Shown here in pieces: positions 23,796 to 31,998 of a DNA stretch of 64,000 nucleotides. Within the stretch, counting starts at the first letter, position 1; each line of letters opens with the position of its first letter. The translations under genes were made by a program, and so were the position numbers. The notes below the pieces were generated by a model. That model saw nothing but the letters and a program-made list of their open reading frames with translations. It did not search any database and had not been told where the DNA came from. Origin of the DNA: Desmonostoc muscorum LEGE 12446 (GTDB lineage: Bacteria; Cyanobacteriota; Cyanobacteriia; Cyanobacteriales; Nostocaceae); contig NZ_JADEXS020000001.1 of the NCBI RefSeq assembly GCF_015207005.2, forward strand, positions 7,215,001 to 7,279,000, given 5' to 3'.

Positions 23796-25454
23796 ATGAT
23801 TGGCACAAACAATATACTAAATAAAAGCAGTAATTACCTGATATTTTCAGATAATTACCATCATAATCAAATTTGGCAAGGTGTTTTAGATTCTGTATCC
23901 TTTAACGAAACAGGCATAAAATCTAAGTTGCTAAATTTAGATAAACCTTGTTATATTATTAGAGTCGAAGGGAAAATTGGCGCAACTAACGAAGGTTCTC
24001 TACATCCTTACAACCAAGAAAAAACCGAACAAGCAGAAATAATAATAGCTGTTCCACCAATATCAACTCAACAGTTAGGCGATCCAAATTTTCTCAAATT
24101 TCATGGTGTAAAATATGCTTATGCCACAGGAGCAATGGCTCAAGGTATTGCTTCCGAAGAACTGGTAATTGCTCTTGGAAAAGAAAGAATATTAAGTTCA
24201 TTTGGGGCTGGTGGCTTGTCTCCTGCTCGCGTCGAAGCAGCCATTAACCGTATTCAAAAAGCTTTACCCCAAGGGCCTTATGCTTTTAACTTACTCCACA
24301 GTCCCAGCGAACCTGCAATTGAACGCGGTGTAGTTGATTTATATCTTAAATATCAGGTAAGAACAATAGAAGCTTCTGCCTTCTTAGATTTGACTGATAA
24401 CATCATCTATTACCGAGCTGCTGGACTTAGTTTGAATGCAGCTAATCAAATCGAAATCAAAAATAAAATCATTGCCAAAATTTCTCGCCGAGAAGTTGCG
24501 ATTAAATTTCTTCAACCGGCTCCCACAAAAATTTTAAAACAATTAGTTGACCAAGGTCTAATCAGTGAATTACAAGCAAGTCTAGCTGAAAAAATTCCTG
24601 TAGCTGATGATATTACCGTAGAAGCCGATTCTGGTGGTCATACAGATAATCGTCCTCTAGTTTGTTTGTTACCTTCTATCTTGGAATTGAGAGATGAAAT
24701 TCAAAAGAAATATTCTTTTGAAAAACCAGTTAGAGTTGGAGTAGCAGGAGGAATTGCTACACCACAATCAGCCTTAGCTGCTTTTATGATGGGGGCTGCT
24801 TATGTTGTGACTGGCTCAATTAATCAGTCTTGTATTGAAGCTGGAACTTCTGAACATACTAAACATTTGCTAGCTCAAGCCGAGATGGCTGATGTGATGA
24901 TGGCTCCAGCAGCAGATATGTTTGAAATGGGGGTAAAACTCCAAGTTCTTAAAAGAGGAACTCTCTTCCCTTTACGAGCGCAAAAATTGTTTGAACTATA
25001 CAAAAATTATGACTCAATTGAAGATATTCCATTAGCAGAAAGAGACAAATTAGAAAAACAAGTTTTGAGAAAAAGCTTAGAAGCAGTTTGGGAAGAGACA
25101 GTTACTTATTTGTCTCAACGTAATCCTGATAAATTAGCCAAGGCTGTTAACAATCCCAAATTGAAGATGGCTCTAATTTTCCGCTGGTATCTAGGATTAT
25201 CATCTCGTTGGTCTAACTTTGGTGAAAAAGGAAGAGAAATGGATTATCAAATCTGGTGTGGCCCAGCTATGGGTAGCTTCAATGACTGGGTTAGAGGTTC
25301 TTATTTATCTGATTCAAAAAATCGCCATGTAGTTGATGTTGCTAACCACATTATGACTGGAGCGGCATTTTTATACCGGATTCAAAATTTGAAAATCCAG
25401 GGTTTACAAATGCCAGCTTCCTATAGTGAATATCGCCCAGCTAATTTTCAATAA
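23796..25454 (+). CDS. PfaD-family FMN-dependent enoyl reductase
   Basis: The 552-residue protein has the 2-nitropropane dioxygenase/FabK-type TIM barrel. Visible parts are LSSFGAGGLSPARVEAAI, the loop VEADSGGHTDNRPL, the FMN-phosphate loop GVAGGIATPQSALAAF with GAAYVVTGSINQ, and a late segment RWYLGLSSRW. In PUFA synthases and trans-acting polyketide systems this family reduces enoyl-ACP intermediates made on PfaA. The gene follows the PfaB-like gene by 50 bases with a GAGGG ribosome site before the ATG, and precedes the diiron oxygenase by 12 bases, so the three are translated from one transcript. Assignment is firm. Confidence 0.93.
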   Translation: MIGTNNILNKSSNYLIFSDNYHHNQIWQGVLDSVSFNETGIKSKLLNLDKPCYIIRVEGKIGATNEGSLHPYNQEKTEQAEIIIAVPPISTQQLGDPNFLKFHGVKYAYATGAMAQGIASEELVIALGKERILSSFGAGGLSPARVEAAINRIQKALPQGPYAFNLLHSPSEPAIERGVVDLYLKYQVRTIEASAFLDLTDNIIYYRAAGLSLNAANQIEIKNKIIAKISRREVAIKFLQPAPTKILKQLVDQGLISELQASLAEKIPVADDITVEADSGGHTDNRPLVCLLPSILELRDEIQKKYSFEKPVRVGVAGGIATPQSALAAFMMGAAYVVTGSINQSCIEAGTSEHTKHLLAQAEMADVMMAPAADMFEMGVKLQVLKRGTLFPLRAQKLFELYKNYDSIEDIPLAERDKLEKQVLRKSLEAVWEETVTYLSQRNPDKLAKAVNNPKLKMALIFRWYLGLSSRWSNFGEKGREMDYQIWCGPAMGSFNDWVRGSYLSDSKNRHVVDVANHIMTGAAFLYRIQNLKIQGLQMPASYSEYRPANFQ

Positions 25455-25466
25455 AGGAGAAAAATC

Positions 25467-26765
25467 ATGAATGCTGTCAAAATTGATAACCGAATTCCTA
25501 AAATTCAAAACAAGCTTTTTGAGCAGGCACATAGCCATTCCTTAGAATTAAAACCTGTCGCTATAGCTATGAGCAAACAGGGAATTAAAGGAGAAAAGCT
25601 CTACTCTCATCCTGGAATGCTTCCTTTACCTGTACCCATTTGTGAGTATTTACTTTCCTTCAATGCTCGTCAAATGTCAATTTTATCTGCGACATTCTTT
25701 GCTAACTTCTATAAGTATGTTGCTAATAGCGAATATCAGTCTCTGATATCCAATATGAGCATTGCTGAAAAAGTTTTTGCTCAATACTCAGATGAGTTTA
25801 TGATTCTTCATCAGGAAACTAATGAAGAGATGGATCATATTTGGTCTTTTAGAACCGTATATAGTATGGTCTGTCGAGAAATAGGAATTCAAAGCTCGTT
25901 TGACGAACCCGGTTTTTTCTATGGAACTGTTGGTGTAATACCCCAGTCAGATTTTGAAAAGTTCGATACCCGTTTTAGTTTTGATGAAAATTTCCATACA
26001 ATTCTGTCTCATCTCCAGAAAGGGAAAAACTTTCTGAAAAACATAGTGGAAGAGACGCAGCAGCAAGATCAAAATTCCACATATCGAACTTTACGGTTTA
26101 TGATTGGGGACGCCATGAGAATGCTACCTGCCGAAAAAGTTCAAGAAAGTGGCTTGGGTAGTTTGACTCTGCTGTATCGGTACATGGCTAATATAGAGCT
26201 AAAAAAAAGCGAAGCATATTTATTTGATTCTCCGGAGAATTTTGATTATGAACCATTAGCTTTTGAATTGAATCAGGGTCATTTAACAGATGAAGCACGT
26301 CACTACACAACGTCTTTTGAGTTAGGAGTAGAACTGTATAAAGCAGCTCCTCCAGAGGGTCAAGATTTCGTTAAACATTTCCTACAGATAATTGTGGAAG
26401 ACTACATTAGTGCGAGTTTCACCACTTATTTGGAGAAGTTAGATCTCACCGCCCAAGGAATGCTATTAACTGATACTAGAATTGGACTCAATTCACTACG
26501 TATGTCTCTGCATCATCCTGAATTAGCTGATAAGCAGGTAGATATAAATCAACTAGTTCATTCTTGGAGACAGGTAAGTTCAAAGTGGCGAAATATAATT
26601 GGTTACATCGAACAAAAGAGTTGGCAATATAAATCTCAGCAACTAGAGCGTTTGATAAAAGAACTGGGATTAGAGTTAAATACAACTAAGTTGGGTAATC
26701 GCTATGAGCGTTATAAAGATGCTCTGGCAATTAAAGAGATTCAAAAACTTGTTGAAGTTGCCTAA
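25467..26765 (+). CDS. AurF-type diiron oxygenase
   Basis: The 432-residue helical protein has two carboxylate/His motifs: EExxH at 120-124 (NEEMDHIW) and H-x3-E-x2-H at 272-279 (HLTDEARH). The second pattern is that of AurF, the p-aminobenzoate N-oxygenase, and its relatives; the family includes N-oxygenases and some C-H oxidising or hydroxylating enzymes. The intervening helices contain further Glu residues (for example RYMANIELKKSEAY) that could complete the site. The ATG follows AAAGGAG and lies 12 bases after pfaD. A ferredoxin gene comes next and could supply electrons. The substrate may be an ACP-bound or free lipid from the synthase. N- versus C-oxidation cannot be decided from sequence. 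Confidence 0.8.
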   Translation: MNAVKIDNRIPKIQNKLFEQAHSHSLELKPVAIAMSKQGIKGEKLYSHPGMLPLPVPICEYLLSFNARQMSILSATFFANFYKYVANSEYQSLISNMSIAEKVFAQYSDEFMILHQETNEEMDHIWSFRTVYSMVCREIGIQSSFDEPGFFYGTVGVIPQSDFEKFDTRFSFDENFHTILSHLQKGKNFLKNIVEETQQQDQNSTYRTLRFMIGDAMRMLPAEKVQESGLGSLTLLYRYMANIELKKSEAYLFDSPENFDYEPLAFELNQGHLTDEARHYTTSFELGVELYKAAPPEGQDFVKHFLQIIVEDYISASFTTYLEKLDLTAQGMLLTDTRIGLNSLRMSLHHPELADKQVDINQLVHSWRQVSSKWRNIIGYIEQKSWQYKSQQLERLIKELGLELNTTKLGNRYERYKDALAIKEIQKLVEVA

Positions 26766-26770
26766 TAGTT

Positions 26771-26805
26771 GTCAGAATGGGCTACGCCCCGCTGCGCTAA
26801 CAGAA
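26771..26805. repeat. 35-bp dispersed repeat, copy 1
   Basis: GTCAGAATGGGCTACGCCCC followed by GCTGCGCTAACAGAA is repeated without change at 53361-53395. It contains the hairpin GGGC-TAC-GCCC. It lies just after the AurF-type gene. Confidence 0.85.
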
Positions 26806-26962
26806 GTTAGAATTATGGAAGCATCAAAATAATATTTGATGAATGAATATAGCAATAATGCTAGATGAGTGAAATTTTCTGACTTCTGATTTTCTAGTGG
26901 TAAATGCTTGGAATATTAGCTACATTTGTTAACTTTGTTTCAGAATCAGGGTGAATCTAGAA

Positions 26963-27250
26963 ATGGTAGTGTCTATTCATTTTGAAGATGATGATAAAAC
27001 AGTTCAAGTCGAAGCAAACCAACGTTTAACTAAAATTTGTGACGATCATCCTAGTTCAATTTTTTTTGGTTGTCGTAGTGTAGCTTGTGGAACCTGTCTC
27101 ATAGAAATTGTGAGTGGGATAGAAAATTTAGCTCCTGTCATGGATGAAGAGCAGATTTTACTTGATGTGTTGGCTCCAGATAATTCCAATATTCGCCTAG
27201 CTTGTCAATGCGTAGTGGAAGGTGATATTCGGATTAGGGTAGCTAATTAA
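26963..27250 (+). CDS. 2Fe-2S plant-type ferredoxin
   Basis: The 95-residue protein has the plant-type ferredoxin cluster pattern C-x4-C-x2-C (GCRSVACGTC) with a last Cys in RLACQC. It is a one-electron carrier. I chose the ATG at 26963; an AGGGTG lies upstream of it, and the GTG at 26951 adds four residues. Its place directly after the AurF-type diiron gene suggests it feeds that enzyme. The loop spacing differs from photosynthetic PetF (an extra Cys in ACQCVVEG), so it is probably dedicated to this cluster. Confidence 0.87.
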   Translation: MVVSIHFEDDDKTVQVEANQRLTKICDDHPSSIFFGCRSVACGTCLIEIVSGIENLAPVMDEEQILLDVLAPDNSNIRLACQCVVEGDIRIRVAN

Positions 27251-27397
27251 TTGATAGTTCTCACATAGCCCGATAGAAATAGATGTAATTTGGACACTGC
27301 TACAAACATGAAAATAGGGGTTTTAGCATCGGTATATAGTGCCCAAACTACAAAAATATAGAGACAAAACACTAGCGAAAGCTAAATCTATTATCTC

Positions 27398-27488
27398 AGG
27401 ACTTACGCAAAATTATGAAAAAACGAACCGCAAAGGACGCAAAGGGCACAAAGAAATAAGAGTTTTAGAGGGTTTTTGCGTAAGTCCT
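27398..27488. mobile_element. 91-bp MITE-like element before the ACP gene
   Basis: The terminal inverted repeats AGGACTTACGCAAAA and TTTTGCGTAAGTCCT are perfect over 15 bp. The core holds the GAACCGCAAAGGACGCAAAGG motif family common in cyanobacterial genomes. It has extended an upstream open frame, so the longer start of the ACP is spurious. Confidence 0.85.
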
Positions 27489-27515
27489 ATATCTAATGAA
27501 TTTAAAGGTGTGAAA

Positions 27516-27821
27516 ATGAGCCAGTCTATTCCTGAAACAATCAAAAAACAGTCTTATAGCGCAGAAGAAATTCAAGCTTGGTTAGTCTCTCATATTGCAG
27601 AGCAGCTAGGAGTTGAACCTAAAGATATAGATGTACGACAGCCTTTAGATAGTTACGGTTTAGAGTCAGCACAGGCAATGTTTCTTGTTAGCAAAGCGGA
27701 GAAGTTATTTGGTTTTGAGCTATCTCCAATTTTATTGTGGCACTACCCCACTATTGAAACATTGTCTGTGCGTTTAGCGGAAGAATCTAAAGCTTCACAG
27801 TCTGAAATTTTTGAGATTTAA
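27516..27821 (+). CDS. Stand-alone acyl carrier protein
   Basis: The 101-residue protein has the ACP core with the phosphopantetheine Ser in YGLESAQAM (LES rather than LDS) near residue 50, after the helix-1 motif [20 protein letters not shown]. Start: the ATG at 27516 has AAAGGTG seven bases upstream. The longer open frame from 27339 is made by a MITE and is not homologous. It would carry an acyl chain to the following HHxxxDG transferase or to the diiron enzyme. Confidence 0.85.
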   Translation: MSQSIPETIKKQSYSAEEIQAWLVSHIAEQLGVEPKDIDVRQPLDSYGLESAQAMFLVSKAEKLFGFELSPILLWHYPTIETLSVRLAEESKASQSEIFEI

Positions 27822-27859
27822 ACTTCAAAGCTGCTCTTGAACAGACATCAAAAGTAAAA

Positions 27860-29182
27860 ATGATTTACAACAGAAAGCTGGGACGCCTTGAACAGGCTAT
27901 GGAAATTTTAAATAGCCGTGCTAAAACCTGGAACATAGTTACTATTAGTCGTATCAATGGCTGTATCTATGAAGAAACTATGAGAGAGGCTTTAGACATG
28001 ATTCAGTGTCGCCATCCTCGTCTTAATTCTCGAATTGTGCGTTCTAAGAATAGTCTCAGCTTTCAAACTCAAGAAACAGCAAATATTCCTTTACGTTTTG
28101 TCAAATTGTTAGAGAATAACCAGTGGCAAAAAGTTGTTTATGAAGAGATGAACCAGGGAATTGATAGTAGTAAAATCCTACTACGAGTGGTTCTTGTCCA
28201 TGTTTTGGAGGATGTTCCTATAAACTATTTGATAACAACAGTACATCATGCGGTCGCAGATGGTTTATCATGCATCCGACTTCATTCAGAAATCTTAACT
28301 TTTTGTCAAAAAATTGTCTCGGGTGAACCAATTAATTCAGTTCCTAGCTTAACTCCACTTCCACCCATCGAAGAACTAATGCCTGAATGGACTAAGGGGT
28401 TCACAGGTAAGATAAACAGCACAATATTTTTGTTGCAGCTTGGATTACAAGAAATCTGGAATCGACCAAAAACATTAGGTTTTGAAAAGTATGTGTCTAT
28501 TGGAAAGCGTAGTTCCAATATTATCCACAGACAACTTGACCAAGAATTAACCCAAAAGCTTGTAAATTGTTGTAGGCAAGAAAATACAACAGTACACAAT
28601 GCTTTATGTGCTGCAATGATGTTGACAGTAGCTAGAACAATCACTAAAGGTCATAGAAAAGATATACGAGTAAATTGCCTATCATATCTTGATTTGAGAA
28701 GACATTTAGAACCTGCAATTAGTGATGAAGATCTGGCTGTATTAGCCTCATCCATTATGGGATTTCACCTCATAAAATCAAACAGTTCCTTCTGGGAGTT
28801 AGCTAGAGAAGTGAAATATAAGCTGGAAGCGAGTAAAAATCACGGTGATCTCTTTAGAATGATTTTAATCGCCAAGCATCTGATTGATATTTGTTGTATT
28901 TATCCCAAAAAAATAGCTGCCACAGTGTCTGTTTCTAATGTTGGCAAAATTAATATACCCAAAAATTACGGTAAATTTGAACTCGAAGAAATCAGTTTCA
29001 TCAGTTCTAATGCTTTTTTTGCAGGTATTTTTGCTATCCATGTTTCCACATTCCAAGAAAAAATGCTGTTGAATTTTGCATTTTCTCAACCTTCAATTAG
29101 CTCCAATACTATGGAGGATCTTGTAAATAATCTCATGTCCTATATTTCTGGTATTTGCGAATTAAATTGTGATTCTTCTTAA
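27860..29182 (+). CDS. Condensation-domain-like acyltransferase (HHxxxDG)
   Basis: The 440-residue protein has one condensation/PapA-like fold. The HHxxxDG motif is at 129-135 (HHAVADGLS). The second half contains the NALCAAMMLTVART helix and ISNVGKI-like SVSNVGKINI strand near residue 360. Such proteins form ester or amide bonds between an ACP-bound acyl group and a hydroxyl or amine; PapA5-type enzymes esterify lipid diols. No adenylation or carrier domain is attached, so it is free-standing. The gene follows the ACP by 38 bases. I infer that it releases or decorates the polyketide by esterification. Confidence 0.82.
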   Translation: MIYNRKLGRLEQAMEILNSRAKTWNIVTISRINGCIYEETMREALDMIQCRHPRLNSRIVRSKNSLSFQTQETANIPLRFVKLLENNQWQKVVYEEMNQGIDSSKILLRVVLVHVLEDVPINYLITTVHHAVADGLSCIRLHSEILTFCQKIVSGEPINSVPSLTPLPPIEELMPEWTKGFTGKINSTIFLLQLGLQEIWNRPKTLGFEKYVSIGKRSSNIIHRQLDQELTQKLVNCCRQENTTVHNALCAAMMLTVARTITKGHRKDIRVNCLSYLDLRRHLEPAISDEDLAVLASSIMGFHLIKSNSSFWELAREVKYKLEASKNHGDLFRMILIAKHLIDICCIYPKKIAATVSVSNVGKINIPKNYGKFELEEISFISSNAFFAGIFAIHVSTFQEKMLLNFAFSQPSISSNTMEDLVNNLMSYISGICELNCDSS

Positions 29183-29338
29183 AGTTATTAAATTATGAAT
29201 ATTTAATGATTAAAATATAGCTTATTTTGCTCCTATTAGCACGATATGGGGTAGCTAATTCTGATTCCTAAATTAATCAATCATGGTGGAATAAGCTGAG
29301 AAATTAAAAGTTTAAAACAATTAGGAGATTATGAAACT

Positions 29339-31219
29339 ATGAACGTATCAGAACTTGTAGAAAACCTGATAAAACAGGGTGTTCATTTGTGGGTTGATGA
29401 TAACGAAAAATTAAAGATTCGCTCACCAAAAGGAGTAATTACGTCAGAAATTCAGGAAAAAATAGTTGCTTATAAATCAGAAATTGTGGCATTTCTGCAC
29501 GATATAGACGTAGCTAAAGATTTAGAGTCTGTCCCTTTAAGCCAGGGATTAAATCTACAAACTATAGGTCGTTTAATTGGTGGATTTGCTGAGCAATTAT
29601 CTGTGGAGTATAAGCCACCAATTATTGATCCTAAAATTATGGCTCAAAAGCTAATAGTTACATTTAAACCTTTACCTAGTAGTTACAATAATCAAGAAAT
29701 TCTCAACTTTCGCCAAGAACTAAAAGAGAAACTGAGAGATTATGGTGTCAAAATATTATCTTGGGAGGAAGCGATCGCAGAATTTAATTATGACCTGATG
29801 CTGCCAATAATTAACAAAAAGAAAAATTTTAAATTTAAGGGAGTTAAATCAGAAGTCAATGCAATTATTGATGTAGAAATACCTCCTTCTTTCATCAGGA
29901 GATTGGGCATCATTGTAGCAGAATTTGTCTACCAAATTTATTCTAGCTTAATCTTAAATGAGCGAAAACTTCCTGTAATAAAAATAGCTAGATTGAGCAG
30001 TTGGGCTGAGGATTATGCAGCTAAATATGTTGATAATCCTAGCAAAACACAAGTAATTGTAATTACGAAGATAGACCATGATTTTATCAATCCTGTCATT
30101 CCATATAAACAAAAGATAAATATTGGTTTAAATACTTTAATTAGAACATTCTCCGAAATTGTCATTGGAGTATCATCAGACAAAATTTCCATATTAAATA
30201 TGAATCTGTCAGATTCTATTTTTACAAGAAATGAGATTAGTAATTTTGTTTTAAAATCACTAATTCCTAAAGTATTTGTACCAATTGCTCCACTTTTACT
30301 AAGTAGATTTGAAGTAGAGCAGTATAATCCTCAAGAATCTATCTATGCTGCAAAATTAGTCAAATTAGGTCAAGAGTTAGCATCAACGGGTTTATTTCCT
30401 CCTGGTTTTAAGCTGGATCAAGTTATTAAAAGAAAGTCCCATAGAGATATAGTCAGTATTATTATAAATGGTAGGACGGGAGTTTCTTATGGTTTTGTCG
30501 CTTATGCTGAACCACCACAATATTTTGGGGAACCACAAATAAGCAAAAATGATTGGGAAAATCTATTACCTATTAAAGGATTTAATAATAATGAAATTCG
30601 TCAAAATGACAAGGGAAGACGTTATGTCAAAATCAAAAAAGCAGAAGAATATGTATTTAGACAAATACCAGATATTTGGCTTGTAAGTTCTCGGTCAGGT
30701 TCAAACAAAACAGATTTGAATATCGCTGACGATGTTATCAGAATTGGTTTGAAAGAAAAACTATATCTCCAACTACCTAAAGTCATTCGTTCGGAGCTAG
30801 TAGACATGAAACCTTCTTATGATATCTATGTCATGCTTGCCATCAGTCTTTCTGCTGCTTTATATACACCAGAATTAATCAAAAATGGTGCGCCAATTGT
30901 TCATTTCCACGGCTATCCAGCATTCGATTGGTTTCAAGCAAATGAATACTGCGTTGGAGTAGATAATCCTTCTGTACCTTGTGGAACTTATGAATCTGGG
31001 GTATTCAATTTTCTAGGTATTTCTAGCTTAGCTAATCAACAAGCAAGCAACATATCTTTAGTTAGTTTGATAGAACCAGATCATGGCGCAAATTTTATAG
31101 CTCATGATTTAGAATATTTAGTTCAAAGATTGAAAGATGGGTGTACACAGGGACAAATTGAACTAGGTGGAAAACATTTTACTTCTCTGAAATCTAAGAT
31201 AGAAGAATGCAGAATTTAA
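29339..31219 (+). CDS. TubC-type docking domain fused to a protein of unknown function
   Basis: The 626-residue protein begins with a typical TubC N-terminal docking domain (residues about 1-55: NVSELVENLIKQGVHLWVDD, then LKIRSPKGVITSEIQEKI). Such domains recruit assembly-line proteins through short C-terminal tails. The remaining about 570 residues are not recognised; I found no Walker, ACP, KS or HHxxxDG motif. Notable stretches are RQNDKGRRYVKIKKAEEYVF, a LNIADDVIRIGLKEKLYLQLP region and VHFHGYPAFDWFQANEYCVG with VPCGTYESG near 525-550. The HFHGYP and PCGTYESG parts look like a conserved active site. The ATG is preceded by TAGGAGA. The gene is 157 bases after the acyltransferase. It may be a new tailoring enzyme; function unassigned. 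Confidence 0.8.
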   Translation: MNVSELVENLIKQGVHLWVDDNEKLKIRSPKGVITSEIQEKIVAYKSEIVAFLHDIDVAKDLESVPLSQGLNLQTIGRLIGGFAEQLSVEYKPPIIDPKIMAQKLIVTFKPLPSSYNNQEILNFRQELKEKLRDYGVKILSWEEAIAEFNYDLMLPIINKKKNFKFKGVKSEVNAIIDVEIPPSFIRRLGIIVAEFVYQIYSSLILNERKLPVIKIARLSSWAEDYAAKYVDNPSKTQVIVITKIDHDFINPVIPYKQKINIGLNTLIRTFSEIVIGVSSDKISILNMNLSDSIFTRNEISNFVLKSLIPKVFVPIAPLLLSRFEVEQYNPQESIYAAKLVKLGQELASTGLFPPGFKLDQVIKRKSHRDIVSIIINGRTGVSYGFVAYAEPPQYFGEPQISKNDWENLLPIKGFNNNEIRQNDKGRRYVKIKKAEEYVFRQIPDIWLVSSRSGSNKTDLNIADDVIRIGLKEKLYLQLPKVIRSELVDMKPSYDIYVMLAISLSAALYTPELIKNGAPIVHFHGYPAFDWFQANEYCVGVDNPSVPCGTYESGVFNFLGISSLANQQASNISLVSLIEPDHGANFIAHDLEYLVQRLKDGCTQGQIELGGKHFTSLKSKIEECRI

Positions 31220-31729
31220 AATTACGCAACAACCTATAGGATTAGTAATAACAATTCTATATGAATTGTGAGAATTAAAAGTCACAAAACCCCGATTTCT
31301 CAAAGAAGTCGGGGTTTTGTTTACAGATTTATCCCCATTTTTAAAATCTCTATATGATGAGTTGCATATGAGTTGCAATTGAGTATCTCCCTGAGATAAT
31401 ATCCTTATAAATCAAAACTAGATGGGTTAATTAAGCAATTTAAACACCGTCTTGACAGCAGTAATATGATTGTTAACAGACACTAGCTGAAGGAAACTTC
31501 TGTTTTCAGATGTCTCCAACCTGATAGCTGATTTTCGACTCAGTAAAACTTTAATTTGTATTGCTCATACTAAAAAGTTATTCAGTCGTCGCAGTTGATT
31601 TAAACATTTTCAATACTAAATGTGAAATTATTCAGCATATATGGATGGTAAGTATTAGACCATGACTAAACAACATCGATCAAACCAAATGCTGTGCGTT
31701 GTTAATTAATCATATTATGAACCTGATGA
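31220..31729. other. Intergenic region after the TubC-docking gene
   Basis: It contains the terminator-like hairpin at 31284-31320 and then AT-rich DNA without an open frame. It leads into the remnant of an ABC exporter. The break separates the synthase genes from the glycosyltransferase group, which may form a second transcription unit. Confidence 0.5.
31284..31320 (+). terminator. Hairpin after the TubC-docking gene
   Basis: ACAAAACCCCGA paired with TCGGGGTTTTGT forms a strong stem around a TTTCTCAAAGAAG loop region. The same hairpin family (core CCCCGA...AAGTCGGGG) recurs at 36349 and 59361. It probably ends the first transcript of the cluster. Confidence 0.7.
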
Positions 31730-31977
31730 GTGCTTTCTCAAGGACAACGCAAGCGCCTTGCTCTGCTTACTGCCTACCTTGAAGATCGTCCTATCTATAT
31801 GTTTGATGAATGGGCATCAGATCAAGATTCTATATTCAAGGAAATTTTTTACACTCAATCCCACAGCTAAAAAGTAGAGGAAAAACTGTACTGCTTATTA
31901 GTCACGACGACCAATATTTTTACCTAGCAGATCGAATTATCAAACTGGAATACGGCAAGTTAAAACTGAACATTTGA
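31730..31977 (+). pseudogene. Remnant of a cyclic-peptide-type ABC exporter ATPase
   Basis: The reading frame VLSQGQRKRLALLTAYLEDR begins with the ABC signature LSQGQ. It is followed by PIYMFDEWASDQDSIFKEIF (Walker B) and then breaks near 31855. The second frame continues LKSRGKTVLLISHDDQYFYL (the His of the H-loop) and LADRIIKLEYGKL to a TGA. Together these make the end of an ATPase of the SyrD/PvdE-type cyclic peptide exporters, with a single-base frameshift and loss of the membrane half. It implies that a transporter for a peptide-like product once lay here. The next gene starts 22 bases later and may have used its promoter. Confidence 0.75.
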
Positions 31978-31998
31978 ATATTGGAAAGGAGCAAATTA

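Noticed and set aside
27339..27515. Upstream extension of the ACP open frame
   Set aside because: It runs through a MITE (27398-27488). The ACP domain begins at the ATG at 27516, which has its own ribosome site.
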